NCBI GenBank assembly: GCA_026745465.1
Contig: JACYXH010000826.1
Coordinates: forward strand, 3,267,792 to 3,331,791
Length of the DNA: 64,000 nucleotides
Direction of reading: 5' to 3'
DNA from: Lota lota
Lineage: Eukaryota; Chordata; Actinopteri; Gadiformes; Lotidae
Shown here: positions 60,281 to 64,000 of the stretch, in pieces
Numbering within the stretch: position 1 is the first letter of the stretch
How the letters are laid out: the number at the start of each line of letters is the position of its first letter
Position numbers and translations under genes: made by a program
Notes under the pieces: model-generated
The model's input: the letters and a program-made list of their open reading frames with translations, nothing else
Told to the model about the DNA's origin: nothing
The model's database searches: none

Positions 60281-60316
<36 letters not shown>
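60215..60316. repeat. GA-rich microsatellite
   Basis: Imperfect GA repeats with AGAC interruptions. Confidence 0.9.
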
Positions 60317-60317
<1 letters not shown>

Positions 60318-60833
60318 AGTGCTTGTCAGCGCTCTTGACCTTACCCGGTGAGACTCAAGGCTCCCTGATTACCCCCCTTCCCCTCCCCTTCCCTCCATCA
60401 CCACCACCACACACACACCCCTACAAATACCTGCTCTGCAGAGGAAAGTGCATGGGGTTCTGTCTGTGTCTCTGTGTGTGCGCGGGCGCGTGCGTGAGTG
60501 TAAGAGAAAGAGAAAGACAGAGGGGCGTGCCGAAATGTGATGAAAGAGTGGTGTGAGTGGTTCTGACGCGACATTCGACACCGTAATTTCGCGAGCCATT
60601 CCCCTGTCACACACATGCCGCCTCAAATGGCAAATTGATGTAATCTGTGCGCGCGACGTTCTCATAAAGAAGGCGGGCACGCGCTGGCACCTCTTCCTCT
60701 TTCTCGTTCTCTCTAACTGTCACTCTCTTGCGGTCTCATGTCTACTTTTTGGGGCTTCACAGGGGAACGATCATCACCCTTCACCTTGACATTGTTTTAA
60801 TGCCTAAACTCTTCTCCATTAACTGTCGGGAAC

Positions 60834-60839
60834 CCCCCC

Positions 60840-60886
<47 letters not shown>
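60834..60886. repeat. Poly-C followed by (CA)n
   Basis: A C run of about 23 bases, then about 30 bp of CA. Confidence 0.95.
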
Positions 60887-60887
<1 letters not shown>

Positions 60888-61608
60888 TTTTAAGTGCCTG
60901 GGTGTGTGATCGTGAATACGACATTCTTGCAGGTTCCCGTTCCGTTTTCACCTTGAGGGACTCGTGTCTTTGAAGTCGTGCGTGCAGAGGAGGAACGCCG
61001 TCCTTTCTGTCGGATGATAGTTCCTCTGTTTCGCAAAAGTGAACAGCATTCCCGTTTGTAGAAAAAGACGACTGGACATTAATTAAATTAATATATCACA
61101 ACATATATTGTATGTTTTTCATTCTCTCTTTCTTTCTCTTTCTTTCTATTGCCAAACCCATATCATATCACAGATTTCCCCTCACTCACATATTAAACAA
61201 AGGCACAGACATCAATGATTGATCGATGAAAATAATTGACCAGCTATGAAAGCATCTGGTCATGGTTTGTTGCAGAGAACCTGTAGTAATAGATGTCTTG
61301 GCCTATCTAGGGTAGAATAAAATGTTCTAGGGGTTCAACCCTAGAAAAGCCATTGTCAAACACAAACGCAGAAAACATATATCATCAAGCACTCCAATTC
61401 AGTTCAAAATAATAGTTTCAACATTTAAATTCACCTCTCTTAAAGAAAAACATCTACTCAAACAATATGTATACATATCTCAGAGACAAAAAACTTGAAA
61501 TTACTTTTTTCCCCGTTGACATCTGACATTGTCTGAGAGAGAGCATGGTGGGGGCCGGATGGTGGGTGTGTGGAGAATGGGCTTCTGCTCAGATGTTTAC
61601 CCCTGCAG
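60887..61608. other. Non-coding DNA, nothing recognised
   Basis: AT-rich with short TTTC runs near 61125-61147. Confidence 0.5.
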
Positions 61609-61674
61609 GGTGCAGGCTCCTTCGACTACACTCTGCCCGGTGTGGTGGGGGACCTGGAGGGGGAGTGTGACTGA
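61609..61674 (+). CDS. Weak candidate terminal exon
   Basis: After TTTACCCCTGCAG, an acceptor-like site, an open frame reads GAGSFDYTLPGVVGDLEGEC and D, then a TGA stop at 61672-61674. It is a GC-rich island in AT-rich DNA. It could be the last exon of the gene starting at 43188, but the phase link cannot be tested and chance is likely. Confidence 0.2.
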   Translation, partial: GAGSFDYTLPGVVGDLEGECD

Positions 61675-61779
61675 CCAGTCAGAATAGATCATTCCAGCCT
61701 GATCTTCATGTTTTGTTATTGTTGGTATGCCACCTCCTCCATACTACATGAACTAAGAGGGATGGCCATAAACTAATAA

Positions 61780-61995
61780 TTTACTGACCCACTATTTTAC
61801 ATCTAGTATTTTCAAATATCTAACTAACTCCCCCTTGAAGGAGGGATCCCTCTTCTGTGTTACTTCCTAAGGGGGTTTCTTCCCATTGGTTGTTTTTCCT
61901 TGCCCTTGTGTTGTATAATGTGGGTCTCAGATGTCCTTTGAGACTGTAACTGTGATTAAGGACCGTCCATATTTGAACCACAAATAGGGTGTGCA
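61780..61995 (+). mobile_element. Interspersed fish repeat fragment
   Basis: Contains GAGGGATCCCTCTTCTGTG, TTCCTAAGGGGGTTTCTTCC and TTTTTCCTTGCC. This arrangement resembles a common teleost interspersed repeat with a GGTTTCTTCCCATT core. The family is recalled, not searched. Confidence 0.4.
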
Positions 61996-62304
61996 TCTGT
62001 TCTTAGGTGTTGTATCTTACTTTATACACTTACTAGTCACCTGTTCAAAGTATGTCTTTGCTTAAAAAAGTATGTATTGAGTACAGGCACCATAGGAGCA
62101 GTGGCTGTAACAGGGGCATGGCGTGGTTGTACTGAACAAAACCCCGTGGGTGTAAGTACTGATGGGTTGTGGTGACACTGCCTCACCATGTGGACTGAAG
62201 AGCGAGGATGTCGATCATCTTTGCTATCTCTAATGCACCGCTGTCTGCCCACAATGTTATTAACACTACTCATCACCACTGAGGAACAGAGATCCTCAGT
62301 AGGC

Positions 62305-62370
<66 letters not shown>

Positions 62371-62485
62371 CCACACACAAATACACACATACACACACAC
62401 CCACGCACACACACATACACACACACACATGCACATACACAGACACTCATGCACACTTGCACACACATGCACACACAGCTGGTCA

Positions 62486-62525
<40 letters not shown>

Positions 62526-62670
62526 TAAGTGTGCACAGACACACCAAGCGCACACACACATAAGCACACAAGCAGACAAGCTCACATACACATACACATA
62601 CAACCACATGCACACACGCTCATTTACACACACGCATACACAGACAAACATAAGCACACACACACACACA
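62305..62670. repeat. CA-rich microsatellite block
   Basis: Pure CA about 62307-62357 and 62488-62520, with imperfect CA between and after. Confidence 0.95.
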
Positions 62671-62939
62671 CTTGCACAAACACAATAATCCATACAAGAT
62701 GGAGTCACACAGTCAATAATAAACTGCCACCTTCTGTCTATCAGTTTGTATACTTTGTAAACATGAATACGTGGTTCCCTACCTCTCCCTGTACCCACAG
62801 CAGTGGAGAGCTGTCCCGCTGTCAGGACACCCACCATGAAGACGCATTGGGCCCATTTATTGACTGTCATTTATTTTTCTCCTCCACGCCTCCAAATGGT
62901 GGAGGACAGAATAAACAGCATAACACACGCACACAGGGT

Positions 62940-62977
<38 letters not shown>

Positions 62978-62988
62978 ACACACACACC
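62940..62988. repeat. (CA)n microsatellite
   Basis: CA with one CATA interruption. Confidence 0.95.
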
Positions 62989-63175
62989 CCGAGCAGCCAA
63001 ATGTTTCCCTTTAGTCGAATGAAGAAATGGAAAACAGTCTCTTCTCCTCTGAAGCCTTGCAGCTTTAATGAAAAAAAAGAATATATTGATCCGAGCAAAT
63101 TGCACATTTATTGAAAAGATCCCCTTCACAAACGCTTATGCTGCAGGCAACTGTCTTACCCTGGATAGAAGGCAG

Positions 63176-63315
<140 letters not shown>

Positions 63316-64000
63316 TTCTCTCTCACACACGCTGGGCAAAACAACCAAGCTCCAGTCTATACAGCTGTGTACAGAATACCACTAGAACTAGACAGTATAC
63401 TTTCTCTCTATGCACCCTGCTCTGTGATTCTAATGGTAAGGGGTTGTAGAATTTGTGTTAACAGAAACATAATTTCTGTGGTGGAAAAAGATAACTTTAT
63501 TTTGAAATTAACAACAAATTACCAGTTTCACTGGTGGGACAATAGTTATTTTTAATGTTCAAACTTGGAATGTATTCTTGGCTATTATGATAATTACAAT
63601 GCTGCGATATGTCGGATATCAAATAGGAATAGGGTCATTTGTTTATATTAAGGTAGCTTAATTATATCTAATTAAAAAGATGTGTTTACAAAGGGAAATA
63701 AAATCTTTTGTAGAGATATCAGCAACCAAAAACACAACCTTGAATGAATATGTAAACAGCTCAGAACTAGAGGAGGTTTTTAGAAATCCATCTTACAAAA
63801 ACAATAACAGCAATGCCAAAAGCAGGGTGAAAAGCACGCAGTGGTAATAGCAGTGCGATGGGCTTGGAGCACAAAAGAAACAGACTTGCAAAGAGGTAGT
63901 CTCCTCTGAAATAGAACTGATTTGGAACCACATCAACTGGGAAAGATGCTTTACAAAAATATATATATATTTGCAGTTGAAAAGTTTGAGATAGAGAAAT
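63316..64000. other. Non-coding DNA, nothing recognised
   Basis: AT-rich unique sequence to the window edge. Confidence 0.5.

Noticed and set aside
62037-62870. 277-codon frame on the - strand
   Set aside because: Mostly a Cys-Val repeat from a TG tract.
62800-62880. Acceptor-like CCCACAG with open frame
   Set aside because: No donor or stop in a sensible place, and the frame runs on into AT-rich and CA-repeat DNA.

Overview
This is a window of teleost fish nuclear DNA. The evidence is spliced genes with compact vertebrate-type introns, fish-type SINE and MITE remnants, and an extreme density of dinucleotide repeats (long CA/TG, GA/TC and TA tracts plus homopolymer C/G runs). The repeat density resembles cod-like (gadiform) genomes. 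That species-level suggestion is inference only.

Layout. Positions 1-64 are the last 20 codons of an unidentified + strand gene. Positions 65-4700 have no clear gene; they hold a MITE copy (about 1540-2105) and two stretches that look like conserved regulatory DNA (about 2830-3080 and 3100-3560). A complete two-Ig-domain type I membrane receptor lies on the - strand (4785-14111, seven coding exons, 297 aa), with a solo LTR in its last intron. A fold-back element and an ETS-site promoter separate it from the divergent taf12 gene (+, 15547-18958, 132 aa). taf12 converges on rab42 (-, 20126-21810, 227 aa, GC-AG intron). Next comes the full coding region of CTP synthase, ctps1 (-, 24685-35058, 17 coding exons, 589 aa), with a probable promoter near 36.0-36.3 kb.

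From 36.3 kb to the end no complete gene could be built. A likely first coding exon lies at 43188-43299 (+), and a few weak candidate exons lie at 36.99, 39.6, 40.1 and 61.6 kb. The rest is microsatellite-rich non-coding DNA, with putative enhancers, a palindromic element at 56.7-57.0 kb and two minisatellites.

The genes do not form one pathway: TAF12 is a TFIID/SAGA subunit, Rab42 a vesicle-traffic GTPase, CTPS1 makes CTP, and the Ig protein is a putative surface receptor. The most unusual structure is in ctps1. The end of coding exon 4, together with its 5' splice site, has been amplified into an approximately 34-unit minisatellite filling most of the following intron. About half of the units still carry a GT at the donor position. 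The same exon's 3' splice site uses a pure C run, and a later exon's 3' splice site abuts a (TG)n tract of about 64 repeats. I found no sign of a new multi-gene system.
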